Positions 8,775 to 16,784 of a DNA stretch of 64,000 nucleotides are shown here, piece by piece. A program made the position numbers and the translations under genes. Position 1 is the stretch's first letter. Each line of letters opens with the position of its first letter. Origin of the DNA: an uncultured Desulfobulbus sp. (lineage in GTDB: Bacteria; Desulfobacterota; Desulfobulbia; Desulfobulbales; Desulfobulbaceae). The notes beneath the pieces were generated by a model, which ran no database searches, was not told the DNA's origin, and was given only the letters and a program-made list of their open reading frames with translations. The stretch lies in assembly GCF_963665445.1 (NCBI RefSeq), contig NZ_OY762276.1:3962601-4026600 (forward strand), given 5' to 3'.

Positions 8775-8793
8775 CCACCGGCAGAGCCGGTGG
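8775..8793. repeat. IS200 subterminal palindrome (downstream end)
   Basis: A perfect hairpin with CCACCGGC arms, identical to the copy at 9367-9385. Two further hairpins lie just inside it, AACCGCT/AGCGGTT and AGCCACC/GGTGGCT (8804-8850), the second a likely terminator for tnpA. Confidence 0.85.
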
Positions 8794-8851
8794 CTTGAAT
8801 TGTGAACCGCTCAAAGCGGTTGAAAACCTGGAGCCACCTAAAGGTGGCTAC

Positions 8852-9283
8852 CTATTCAAACAAATTGAGTTGATCCATTCGTTTGTCTTCTTTTTCCTGG
8901 TGTTGGATATATGCCCTTACAGCCTCTTCATCCTTACCAACTGTAGATACGTAATAACCTCGTGCCCAAAAATTCTGCCCAACAAAATTCTTCTTTCTAC
9001 CTTGAAAGTTACGGGCAATTTGAATTGCGCTTTTTCCTTTGATAAAGCCCACTATCTGGGACACCGAGTATTTGGGTGGAATCGAAAGCAAGATATGGAC
9101 ATGATCTGGCATCAAATCCCCTTCGATCACTGTGCATTCTTTCTGTCTGGCCAATTCTCGAAATATTTCACCCAAATATTTCCGCAAGTCTCCGAAGATC
9201 GATTTCTTACGGTACTTCGGTATCCAGATGACGTGATACTTGCAATCCCACTTGGTGTGGCTTAGGCTTTGTTCGTCGTACAT
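8852..9283 (-). CDS. tnpA: IS200-type Y1 (HUH) transposase TnpA
   Basis: 143 residues, complete. The HUH metal motif is visible in MPDHVHILLSIPP, and the catalytic tyrosine lies in AYIQHQEKED near the C terminus. The N-terminal YHVIWIPKYR is diagnostic of IS200/IS605 TnpA. These enzymes nick and rejoin single-stranded DNA at hairpin ends. ATG at 9283 follows GGAGACTCCCC-like sequence with a GGAG ribosome site. No tnpB partner is present. Intact, possibly mobile. Confidence 0.95.
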   Translation of the reverse strand: MYDEQSLSHTKWDCKYHVIWIPKYRKKSIFGDLRKYLGEIFRELARQKECTVIEGDLMPDHVHILLSIPPKYSVSQIVGFIKGKSAIQIARNFQGRKKNFVGQNFWARGYYVSTVGKDEEAVRAYIQHQEKEDKRMDQLNLFE

Positions 9284-9366
9284 GGGGAGTCTCCTTTTCT
9301 TGAACTTTGAGCGGTTCTAAAAAGCGAGACTTCCCATTTATCCCGTAACTGTCAAACTTAGGGAGT

Positions 9367-9385
9367 CCACCGGCAGAGCCGGTGG
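9367..9385. repeat. IS200 subterminal palindrome (upstream end)
   Basis: Second identical copy of the 19-nt palindrome. Further inside, CTTTGAGCGGTTC (9306-9318) is the exact reverse complement of GAACCGCTCAAAG near the other end (8803-8815). Confidence 0.8.
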
Positions 9386-9395
9386 TTTACCTATT

Positions 9396-9711
9396 TATTA
9401 TTACAATATCTTCATTCGACATCGATTTTCTACATTTTCGAAGAACATCATCTCAATTTTGTTCATCCTTTTTGTAGACCATGATGCATAAATCACCTTC
9501 CCCACTTCGGAGAATTCAGGTTAACGAAGATATATTTAGTATATATTCAACTATATAAATTATTTTCTCTCAAAAATAACGAATTGGCATCTATATTGTT
9601 ATAAATATAGCCAAGGGGTCCCCCAACCCGTTCTCTTTTACAAAGGACATTCAAGAAAACGAATCATTCCAAACCATCGTCATTACACCTTAACCAAGAC
9701 GGGAGGTTTCC
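9396..9711. other. AT-rich intergenic region before pentapeptide gene
   Basis: No gene is seen. The segment is AT-rich with several TATA-like strings at 9540-9610. The end of the IS200 element lies at its left edge and the ribosome site GGGAGGT at 9700-9706. It should hold the promoter of the pentapeptide-repeat gene. Confidence 0.5.
9585..9600 (+). promoter_or_regulatory. Weak sigma-54-like promoter
   Basis: TGGCAT-N5-TTGT has the GG element and correct spacing but GT instead of the near-invariant GC at -12. It is only a candidate promoter for the pentapeptide-repeat gene 112 bases downstream. Confidence 0.25.
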
Positions 9712-10365
9712 ATGCTCACCATTGACGCAAAAAAACAAACAATTCGTGCATCCTTTGACCCGAAACAGTTCGCCCTACTGATACAATGCTCCGAAAAGCA
9801 CGATATGAGGGAGTGGAACGAGTGGAGAAAAATGAACCCGGAGCAACCCGTGCTCCTCCGCACGGCAAACCTCGCAAAAGCCTATCTCCGGGGCGCCGAT
9901 CTTCATAAGGCTGATTTACGGGGCGCCAACCTGAGGGGGGCTGATCTCAGCGGGGCTAAAGATCCTGATTTCAGACGAGTCTGGGCCGATTTGAGCGGTG
10001 CCGATCTCACTGACGCGGATCTTTGCGGGACTGATTTCCGGGGTGCCAATCTCAGTGATGCAAATTTCCACCTAGCCTATCTCTTTTATACCAATCTCAG
10101 CTGGACTAATCTGAGTAGGGCAAATTTCAGCGGCGCCGACCTTTGGGCGATGCTCTATGAGGCCACGCTCACTTCGGTCGACCTCAACCAGGCCACAAGA
10201 AGATTTTTGGATATCACCAAGGCAGGAACTACATATTCGATGAAACAAAAGCACTTTTCCACGCGACTGGTCGTTCTCAGCCCTGGATCTGCTGCGGGGA
10301 AAGCACCCGAACGGCAAGAAACTCTGGCAACGACTTCCTCTGAGGCATTGCGACGTGCGGCGTAA
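9712..10365 (+). CDS. Pentapeptide-repeat protein
   Basis: 217 residues. From about residue 50 to 160 the sequence is a run of A(D/N)LxG-type pentapeptides (ADLHKADLRGANLRGADLSG and so on), which should fold as a right-handed quadrilateral beta-helix. The repeat run is interrupted once by KDPDFRRVW. The N-terminal 45 residues (MLTIDAKKQTIRASFDPKQF...) and the C-terminal tail after ATRRFLDITKAG are not repetitive. No signal peptide is seen, so it is probably cytoplasmic. Some family members bind gyrase as DNA mimics, but nothing here shows that role. The start is well supported by GGGAGGT six bases upstream. It stands alone, divergent in content from its neighbours. Confidence 0.85.
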   Translation: MLTIDAKKQTIRASFDPKQFALLIQCSEKHDMREWNEWRKMNPEQPVLLRTANLAKAYLRGADLHKADLRGANLRGADLSGAKDPDFRRVWADLSGADLTDADLCGTDFRGANLSDANFHLAYLFYTNLSWTNLSRANFSGADLWAMLYEATLTSVDLNQATRRFLDITKAGTTYSMKQKHFSTRLVVLSPGSAAGKAPERQETLATTSSEALRRAA

Positions 10366-10520
10366 CCACATGCATTCTCATAAAAGACAACGGGGAATGC
10401 GGGAACAACGCTCCCGTTATCAGACGCATAATTTCCATAGCATCAGCTGACAAACGTTTCATCTCCATGACCAGACACGAGCAAGAAGGTCATTGCCACA
10501 TGTAATCATGTGAGAAGAAA

Positions 10521-10547
10521 AAAGGAGCCATATTTTGTGGCTCCTTT
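10521..10547 (-). terminator. Rho-independent terminator of PEP-CTERM gene
   Basis: AAGGAGCCA pairs with TGGCTCCTT. On the minus strand the hairpin is followed by TTTTTTCTTCT, so it mainly terminates the minus-strand gene ending at 10605 and may also serve the converging pentapeptide gene. Confidence 0.85.
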
Positions 10548-10604
10548 AAGGGCAGTCAGTGACAATTTTTCAGGCAAGGGAGATCCCTCCTGCTCCGATT
10601 AATG

Positions 10605-11333
10605 TTATTTTTTTCTTCGAAGTCTGGAACAACCTGCCAATGCTGCAAATCCACTACCAAAGAGAAGCATTGTTGATGGTTCTGGGATAGGATTGTCACC
10701 TCTCAAGGTGACTGACAGGGCGTCCATACCCCAACCTTCGTCAGTCCATCCCTGCCACCCGCCACCAGATGGTGCTATCACTACGGTCAGGGTCGATGCA
10801 GTGTGGGCAAACGAGAGAGCAGGAGCTGTTCCCATGTCAACCAGATCATCTGAATAGAACTGCGAGCCATCAATCTGCCCATTATCAACCAGGGGGGTTC
10901 CGCCGTCAAAATCGACGACAGAACCTGTCGCATTATTCGTGGTCATGTTTAACAACAGGTTGCCATCAATTGAGATGTCAAGATAGTCGGGAGCGACTGA
11001 TCCATTACTGCTATCCCAGGAATTGAGGAATCCTAGCAGCATGTCAATGCTGACGCCTGTGTGGGCAGGTAGATTGCTCAACGTCAAGGTGGCACTCGCA
11101 CCGTTGGCGTTATAATATTGCCCACTCCATGATTTACCGTCAGGCGCGCTATAGGTGCCTGTCGCCGAACTTATTGCGCCACTCCCACCAAGTGATGCTG
11201 TCACCCCAGCTGCAATATATGCCGGCGCATCGAAATCATTGGAGAAAATCAGCGTTGCATCAGCACTTCCTGCAAAAACTGTCATTGCTGGTAAAAAACT
11301 AAGGCCTAGCGCCAAAAAATTTCCTTTTTTCAT
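10605..11333 (-). CDS. PEP-CTERM sorting-domain exported protein
   Basis: 242 residues from the ATG at 11333, which has GGAGAT eight bases upstream; a 28-codon extension lacks a signal peptide and is rejected. The N terminus, MKKGNFLALGLSFLPAMTVFAG, is a signal peptide. The body is Gly/Ser/Asp-rich and beta-like, resembling secreted carbohydrate-binding or matrix proteins. The C terminus has the full tripartite sorting signal: PEPS, a hydrophobic helix (TMLLFGSGFAALAG) and basic RLRRKK. PEP-CTERM proteins are processed by exosortase and usually reach the cell surface or exopolysaccharide. No exosortase gene lies in this window. Function otherwise unknown. Confidence 0.9.
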   Translation of the reverse strand: MKKGNFLALGLSFLPAMTVFAGSADATLIFSNDFDAPAYIAAGVTASLGGSGAISSATGTYSAPDGKSWSGQYYNANGASATLTLSNLPAHTGVSIDMLLGFLNSWDSSNGSVAPDYLDISIDGNLLLNMTTNNATGSVVDFDGGTPLVDNGQIDGSQFYSDDLVDMGTAPALSFAHTASTLTVVIAPSGGGWQGWTDEGWGMDALSVTLRGDNPIPEPSTMLLFGSGFAALAGCSRLRRKK

Positions 11334-12210
11334 TTCGCCATCTCCATATTGATATTCACTGCTTACTGGCCCCTCCTGCCCATCAACCAAGGCTAGAAGA
11401 CTGACGCCTGTTTGCATGAGTTTTTTCCGGGCCTGACTCTAACCAGATGGAATGTAATGGGAAATTTTCAAACCATGAAAATCCCCAAACGTAAACTTTC
11501 GCCGCAGATCTTTATTTTTGTTAAATTTTCATAAACATTCAATTCACACAACGTGCCAGAATTACTCATTCAGCCAGATGACAGGGTATACTGATCAACC
11601 TCATGTTGACGCAACCTGGGCATCAACATAACTATCTGAAATTAAAATATAAATATGGCAGCTGCTGTATAGCGGGTGTTGTCGCACACGGAATGAGTTT
11701 TTCAGGCAGGAACCACTAAAAAGCCAAGAGTTGCAATAAATCTGCAAATAACGATGACACTAAAATGTAAAATTCCTGAATTCAGGAAAAATAAGCGGAA
11801 TTTTTTATCATTATGAATAATTTCAGTGATTGCCGATGAGTCTTCCTCGATACCCCACTTCATCCCCAAGTACTTATTTGCTCGCCTTTTGAGCTGCATC
11901 CAGCCCCAAAATCATGGGCCGACGCGCTCTTATCCCCCGATGCAGCTTCCGCCACAGAACTTCACATAAATCACTCTATTTAAATAATAATTTATCATAA
12001 AGCCCTCATCCACCCAGGAAAGCAATAGGCTGCAGTTGACACACCAAGCGAGAAGAACTCATGCATAGGAGTTGAACCAAGCACAGTGGGGCCTTTTCGG
12101 ATACCTGGAAAACAGATACGTCATACCTACGGCGGGGGGCAAACACCCAGGCCCGCGGCATCGCCCCCTGGTGATGGGGGCAGGATCACAATCCGCCAGG
12201 CCTCTTCGTT
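11334..12210. other. Long intergenic region, no gene supported
   Basis: No supported gene lies between the PEP-CTERM gene and the end of the sigma-54 activator gene. A 65-codon minus ORF at 11702-11899 lacks a ribosome site and recognisable features. A GC-rich hairpin GCCCCC/GGGGGC lies at 12163-12181 beyond the end of the activator gene but lacks a T tract. Confidence 0.5.
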
Positions 12211-13869
12211 TCACCATGTATGTTCTTGGTCACGTATCAGCCCCATTTTCTTTATCCTCGTTGCCAGCGTTGTCGGCCTGATGCCAAGTAGCGCCGCCGC
12301 TCCATCCGGGCCATAGATCTTCCAGTTGCAGTGGATGAGCGCTGCCTGGGTATTTTCTCGCTGAAAACGCAGCATTTCCTGTTCCGAGAGGATTTCCGGG
12401 AGAGGAAGAGGACTGCCCGCACTGAAGTCCTGTCCTGCCGGATCCGCTGTTACCCTGCTGGGCGATCCTGTTCCAGTCTCCGGCAGACAGAGCTGCAACC
12501 GACCGGTGTGGGCATAGATAGCGGCCTGCTCGACGATATTATGCAATTCCCGCACGTTTCCAGGCCAGTCATAGCACTGCAACCGGTGCAGCTGTTGCTC
12601 TGTAAACGACTGCAGAGGACGATTCATGTCTCGCAGGGCCATGATGAGAAAGTGGTTTGCCAGGGCAACGACATCCTCCTTACGCTCTCTGAGCGGAGGA
12701 ACGCGGATGGGAAAGACGTTCAAACGGAAGTAGAGGTCTTCACGAAATCGTTTCTGCCGCACCTCCTCTTCGAGATATTTATTCGTTGCCGCAATGATGC
12801 GGACATTGGTCGAGCGCGTTCGATTTTCCCCGACACGTTCATACTCCCCCTCCTGAAGCACTCGCAAAAGTTTGCTCTGATGCTCCAGGGGAATCTCCCC
12901 GAGTTCATCAAGAAACAGCGTCCCCCCATCTGCCGCGGCAAATCGACCGATTCGATCACGGACCGCCCCGGTGAAAGCCCCCTTGACATGGCCAAAAAAC
13001 TCACTTTCAAACAGGTCGCGCGGAATGGAGGCACAGTTCACCTTGATCAGCGGCTTGTCCTTGCGCTGGCTGCGATGATGTATTTCCCGCGCCACCAGTT
13101 CTTTGCCCGTACCCGATTCGCCAAGAATGAGAACGCTTGCATTTGTCGGCGCCACAACATCAATCTGATTGAGCACCTGGTGCAGTTCACGGCTCTGGCC
13201 GACGAACCCGCCATGGGAGGCGATATCGAAAAGTTCTTCTCTCAGGTACGAGTTCTCCAGTTCCAGGCTATTCTTTAACTGCTCTATTTCTTCAAAGGCC
13301 AGGGCATTGGCGGCTGCGGCGGCAGCATGATCGGCAACGACCCTGAGGACATCAAGGACGTCAGGTGTAAGACAACGTTTGGTAAAGACGGCCAGGACGC
13401 CGAGAATCTTTCCCTGGAAGACCAGCGGCTGACCGGCAAATCCCTGAATATTCTCATCAAGGGCCCAATCCACATCGGCTATCCAGGTTGACTCCCGGCC
13501 GATCTGCTCCACCACGATCGGCTTGCCTGTCGCCGCGATATGCCCGACCTTCCGCACTCCCAAAGGAAAACGGCTGTACTGCCCCTGGAGATTGTTCCAC
13601 TGCCAGCCGGGGTTGACGCTTGATCGTCCCGCACTTGCCACAAGATGCAAACAGTGGCCGTGATCCTGGCATTCGTCGGCCACGGGGCAGCGACTGCAGA
13701 TATCGCCCGGCCGCAACACCCAGATTCGTGCCAAAGCGACATTGGAATGGCCGGCAAGACGGGCCACGACAACCTCAAAGAGGTGGTTGGTCGTCCGTTG
13801 CTGCGCCATTTCCAGCAACAGCTGATGAATGGCCTCACTACTGAAAGGTGAAGAACTGTCCGCAATCAT
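12211..13869 (-). CDS. Sigma-54-dependent transcriptional activator with Cys-containing GAF domain
   Basis: 552 residues. An N-terminal GAF-type sensor (about 15-190) carries C58-x2-C61-x5-C67-x5-C73, a cysteine set that could hold a metal or Fe-S cluster. The central AAA+ domain has Walker A GESGTGKE (250-257), the sigma-54-contacting GAFTGA loop (297-302) and Walker B TLFLDE (317-322). The C terminus (about 505-545) is a Fis-type helix-turn-helix. Architecture is like FhlA/NorR activators, which remodel sigma-54 RNA polymerase after sensing a small ligand; the ligand here is unknown. The gene is divergent from the SUMF1-like gene, with repeats and a -24/-12 promoter between them, so that gene is the likely target. 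Confidence 0.9.
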   Translation of the reverse strand: MIADSSSPFSSEAIHQLLLEMAQQRTTNHLFEVVVARLAGHSNVALARIWVLRPGDICSRCPVADECQDHGHCLHLVASAGRSSVNPGWQWNNLQGQYSRFPLGVRKVGHIAATGKPIVVEQIGRESTWIADVDWALDENIQGFAGQPLVFQGKILGVLAVFTKRCLTPDVLDVLRVVADHAAAAAANALAFEEIEQLKNSLELENSYLREELFDIASHGGFVGQSRELHQVLNQIDVVAPTNASVLILGESGTGKELVAREIHHRSQRKDKPLIKVNCASIPRDLFESEFFGHVKGAFTGAVRDRIGRFAAADGGTLFLDELGEIPLEHQSKLLRVLQEGEYERVGENRTRSTNVRIIAATNKYLEEEVRQKRFREDLYFRLNVFPIRVPPLRERKEDVVALANHFLIMALRDMNRPLQSFTEQQLHRLQCYDWPGNVRELHNIVEQAAIYAHTGRLQLCLPETGTGSPSRVTADPAGQDFSAGSPLPLPEILSEQEMLRFQRENTQAALIHCNWKIYGPDGAAALLGIRPTTLATRIKKMGLIRDQEHTW

Positions 13870-13941
13870 GACTTTTTATTGAACCCCGCAAAGATCCTGT
13901 GAGAGAAACACTCTTGGTCGCATCCCCGCCCCCCAAGATAA

Positions 13942-13993
13942 CCGAAATTCCGTTGCGACACACCACGACATACCGTTGGCGACGAAATTCCGT
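13942..13993. promoter_or_regulatory. Enhancer-like repeats between activator and SUMF1-like gene
   Basis: CGAAATTCCGT occurs at 13943-13953 and again at 13983-13993, exactly 40 bases apart. CCGTTGCGAC (13950-13959) and CCGTTGGCGAC (13973-13983) lie between and overlap them. They are 114-165 bases upstream of the -24/-12 promoter, the usual distance for binding sites of sigma-54 activators. Binding by the adjacent regulator is inference. Confidence 0.55.
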
Positions 13994-14106
13994 GGTTTTT
14001 TTTGCTCTTCACGGGCCCCCACCCCCCTCGGCCTTCCCGATCGACGAGCAGCCTGAATCGCAAAAAAAGCTATAATATTAAAATATTAACTCCAACGATC
14101 ACTTCG

Positions 14107-14122
14107 CGGCACACCCTTTGCA
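14107..14122 (+). promoter_or_regulatory. Sigma-54 (-24/-12) promoter
   Basis: CGGCACACCCTTTGCA matches GGCAC-N5-TTGC, with GG and GC ten bases apart. Transcription would begin near 14133, giving a leader of about 140 nt before the SUMF1-like gene. Confidence 0.7.
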
Positions 14123-14272
14123 AATTGTGTGGCCAACCCAGTACCGGGTGAGCAGAATAGAAACAAGGCAGGACTGCAAAAAAAACAAAAACGGCAAGGC
14201 AACCGCAGGCCGCACAGCGACAGGGAGCAACCAACTGCGGTTTTTGCGATTTTAATTCTGGAGGTTACAGCT

Positions 14273-14974
14273 ATGACAAAAATTATGCGCCCAATGCTTA
14301 TCGACCCGACGACCGAAATGGCTTTCATGCCGATCCCCGGGGGGCAGTTCATCATGGGAAGCCCCGAAACGGAAAAGGATCGGCAACGGAGCGAAGGTCC
14401 CCAACATGCAGTAAAAATAGAAGAATTTTACCTCGCTCAAAGTGCCGTGACCCAGGAGCAGTATCTGAAGGTGATGGGAGAGAACCCCAGCGATCTTCGT
14501 GGAGAACAGTGCCCGGTTGACGGCGTCAGCTGGGATGACGCCCAAGCCTTCATCGCCAAACTGAACGCGATCAACAACACCCACTACCGCCTGCCCAGTG
14601 AGGCGCAATGGGAATACGCCTGCCGAGCCAACACGCACACCCGTTTCTCCTTTGGAGACGAGATAACGATTGCCCAAGTCAACTTTGGCGCGAAAATATC
14701 CTGCCGAAATACCCCGTCCGGCATGCACCCGGCAAACGGATTTGGCCTGTACGACATGCATGGCAATGTCTTTGAATGGTGCGAGGATACCTGGCACGAT
14801 TCCTATGAGGGCGCGCCGGAAGACGGGACTGCCTGGGTGGACGATAGCAGCGATCACAAGGTCTACCGGGGTGGTGCATGGAACGCAAGCTCGCATTTTG
14901 CCCGTTCCGCCTACCGCTATCACAGACCCCGCACTACATCGTACTACAACATTGGTTTTCGTCTGGCACTCTGA
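14273..14974 (+). CDS. Formylglycine-generating-enzyme (SUMF1)-like protein
   Basis: 233 residues from the ATG at 14273, with GGAGG eight bases upstream. A longer ORF from 14129 overlaps the promoter region and lacks a ribosome site. The fold signatures are clear: FMPIPGGQFIMGS at the start, PVDGVSWDDAQAF, YRLPSEAQWEYACR, GLYDMHGNVFEWCED, VYRGGAWN and a C-terminal GFRLAL. The family includes sulfatase-activating FGE, ergothioneine EgtB and many accessory or diversity-region proteins. No sulfatase is nearby and the protein has no signal peptide, so the substrate is open. The divergent activator and the sigma-54 promoter suggest inducible expression. Confidence 0.85.
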   Translation: MTKIMRPMLIDPTTEMAFMPIPGGQFIMGSPETEKDRQRSEGPQHAVKIEEFYLAQSAVTQEQYLKVMGENPSDLRGEQCPVDGVSWDDAQAFIAKLNAINNTHYRLPSEAQWEYACRANTHTRFSFGDEITIAQVNFGAKISCRNTPSGMHPANGFGLYDMHGNVFEWCEDTWHDSYEGAPEDGTAWVDDSSDHKVYRGGAWNASSHFARSAYRYHRPRTTSYYNIGFRLAL

Positions 14975-15042
14975 TTGGACGCAACAGCAATCGGCCGCTC
15001 ACCCGCCATCGCCTCTTCATATTCGCAACCATGGAGCCGCCC

Positions 15043-15975
15043 ATGTCCCATCCACCCGAAAAAACCTTACGTCTGCTCTTTCCCCAGTGGCAAGGAGGCA
15101 ACAACCCACCCTATTACCTGGGCGCCAAGCTGCTTGAGTGGCTGGCGCCTCAACCCACCGGTCCGGTGGAAGAGGTCCCGGTTGCACCACCGCAGGATCT
15201 GCCCCTTGCCGTGGAACAGGGGATAGTGGCACGTAACGAACTCCTTGAACAGTTGCGCCAGGCACGAGCGCTGATCGACAAACACCAGCCCGCCCGCCTG
15301 GTTATCCTCGGCGGCGACTGCCTGGTGGACTTGGCCCCCCTTATCCTATCTCAACGAACGGTATCCCGGGGATCTTGCTCTGCTCTGGATCGACAGCCAC
15401 CCCGATATCATGACACCCCAACAGTTTGAACATGCCCATGCAATGGTGCTGGCCAATCTGCTCGGATATGGGGATCGCGATTTTGTCGATACCGTTGCGC
15501 ACCCGATCAGAGCGCAAAACGTCCTCTATGTCGGGCTCAATGAACCGACCGACTGGGGGAGGCCAAGAGGATTCAAGAGTTGGGACTGCAGACCGTCAAT
15601 CCCCTTGAACTGGTTCAACGAGGCCCCAAACCGGTCCTGGAGTGGCTGCGCACCAATGGTGCCGGCAAGCTGGCCATTCATCTAGACCTCGACGTCCTCG
15701 ATCCCGTACTCTTCCTCGCCCTGCTCTTTGCCGAACCCGGTATTCCTACCAACACCTTTGACGGAATCGCCCAGGGCAGGTTGACCATGGAGCAGATCGT
15801 GCGCCTGCTGAAAGAGGTGTCCGCGGTGATCGACGTGGTAGGGCTGGGTATTGCCGAACACCTCCCTTGGGATGCATTGGCCCTGAAAAATATGCTGGCC
15901 AATTTGCCGCTCCTGGCATCACCTGCAAGGAGTTCTTCGAGGAAGAACACAAGAAATAGACAGTCAATGCACTGA
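15043..15975 (+). pseudogene. Ureohydrolase (arginase/agmatinase-like), two compensating frameshifts
   Basis: The ATG at 15043 follows GGAG. Frame 1 gives LRLLFPQWQGGN...LVILGGDCLVDLAP. A run of six C (15335-15340) with one extra base shifts to frame 2: YLNERYPGDLALLWIDSHPD, which carries the arginase metal-binding W-I-D-S-H-x-D motif. A G run one base short (15555-15559) returns to frame 1: LAIHLDLDVLDP, the second metal motif (H-x-D-x-D). Corrected, the product is about 310 residues, normal for arginase/agmatinase-fold enzymes that hydrolyse guanidino compounds with two Mn ions. The substrate is undetermined. Because both lesions are one-base homopolymer indels that cancel each other, the gene may be intact in the organism. 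Confidence 0.75.
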
Positions 15976-16089
15976 AATTTACAGCAAAAATCCGGAGAAA
16001 GTTCTATAGAGCGGCCCTTTGTGCCAAGCCAGCCTGGGAATCCCCCCTAACCAACCCGCTTGCATCTTAGTTCTTTCTCCGGTGCTCTC

Positions 16090-16473
16090 ATGCGAAATAT
16101 CGCCCTTTGTATCAGCATTCTCCTCTGCTCGGCATCCTCCTGTTTTGCCGCCCATCTCCATCCCGAAAAATATTACCAGAACAAATGGTGCAGCGCGCAC
16201 CAGGGTAGAAGTGAAGTCATACTGGCGGACAGGACCCGGGCGGATTGCGTGACCGCCACCCGAGCCATCGAGTTCGACTTTGGCAAGAAATGGGCTGAGA
16301 GCCTGGGGCAGGCCCTGTACTACGCCCTGCAGACGGGAAAACGGGCCGGGATTGTGCTTATTCTCGAAAGTCCCACGGACAGAAAATACTGGCTGCGGCT
16401 CAATAGCACCATTGCCCATTTTCAGCTGCCGGTGGACACCTGGGTCATGGAGGGAGAGACACAAAAGCAGTAG
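16090..16473 (+). CDS. Exported protein with PD-(D/E)xK nuclease-like motif
   Basis: 127 residues from the ATG at 16090; MRNIALCISILLCSASSCFA is a signal peptide ending at FAA. The mature part has two cysteines (WCSAHQG and ADCVTA) and the line DRTRADCVTATRAIEFDF followed by GKKWAESLGQALYYALQT. Spacing of Asp, Glu-x-Asp and Lys with a downstream GQ..YYA helix resembles the core of small PD-(D/E)xK nuclease-fold proteins. Similar short exported proteins are known from other proteobacteria without assigned function. Whether it binds or cuts nucleic acid is inference. An upstream ATG at 16060 would lengthen the leader and is less likely. Confidence 0.65.
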   Translation: MRNIALCISILLCSASSCFAAHLHPEKYYQNKWCSAHQGRSEVILADRTRADCVTATRAIEFDFGKKWAESLGQALYYALQTGKRAGIVLILESPTDRKYWLRLNSTIAHFQLPVDTWVMEGETQKQ

Positions 16474-16527
16474 CGCAAAGCGGACCGGCCAGGAAAAACC
16501 AGAAACAGGCGACGGCTTGCACGACAA

Positions 16528-16564
16528 ACAAAAAAGCCGTAGCCAACATTTTTGGCTACGGCTT
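16528..16564 (-). terminator. Terminator of tRNA-Ser gene
   Basis: AAGCCGTAGCCAA and TTGGCTACGGCTT form a 13-bp stem with a short loop. On the minus strand it is followed by a T-rich tract, 15 bases beyond the tRNA 3' end. Confidence 0.9.
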
Positions 16565-16578
16565 GTACATTTCTCACC

Positions 16579-16668
16579 TGGCGGAGAAGCAGGGATTCGA
16601 ACCCTGGGTGGAGTTACCCCCACAACGGTTTTCGAGACCGTCCCGTTCAACCACTCCGGCACTTCTCC
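16579..16668 (-). tRNA. tRNA-Ser (anticodon CGA)
   Basis: The minus strand starts GGAGAAG and ends CTTCTCC, then discriminator G and an encoded CCA. The anticodon stem ACGGT/ACCGT encloses CTCGAAA, giving anticodon CGA, which reads UCG serine codons. The long variable arm (TGTGGGGGTAACTCCACC) is typical of a class II serine tRNA, and the T arm is CAGGG-TTCGAAT-CCCTG. Length is 90 nt including CCA. A strong terminator follows. Confidence 0.95.
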
Positions 16669-16784
16669 GCGTGGCGCTATTGATACCGTTTTCCGTCGCG
16701 ATCGTCAACAGTTCCATGGAGCTGTTGACTTTGTCATATCCGCTGGTTAAGAATGGACGAATCTATTTTTCTCAAGGAGTTGCC

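Larger units (their letters stand above)
8770..9395 (-). mobile_element. IS200/IS605-family element (tnpA only)
   Basis: One Y1 transposase gene with no terminal inverted repeats in the usual sense. Instead, identical 19-nt palindromes CCACCGGCAGAGCCGGTGG sit near both ends (8775-8793, 9367-9385), as expected for a single-strand element recognised through hairpins. Exact ends are uncertain by a few bases. It interrupts the dehydrogenase gene, and the sequence beyond its far end is unrelated AT-rich DNA. Confidence 0.85.

Noticed and set aside
8771-9265. Open continuation of the dehydrogenase frame through the IS200 element
   Set aside because: The residues after about 8770 are translated IS200 ends and antisense tnpA, not dehydrogenase sequence.
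11541-11565. Sigma-54-like GTGCCA/TGGCAC string upstream of the PEP-CTERM gene
   Set aside because: The GG element is present, but the expected -12 GC is replaced by GA and TTGC is absent.
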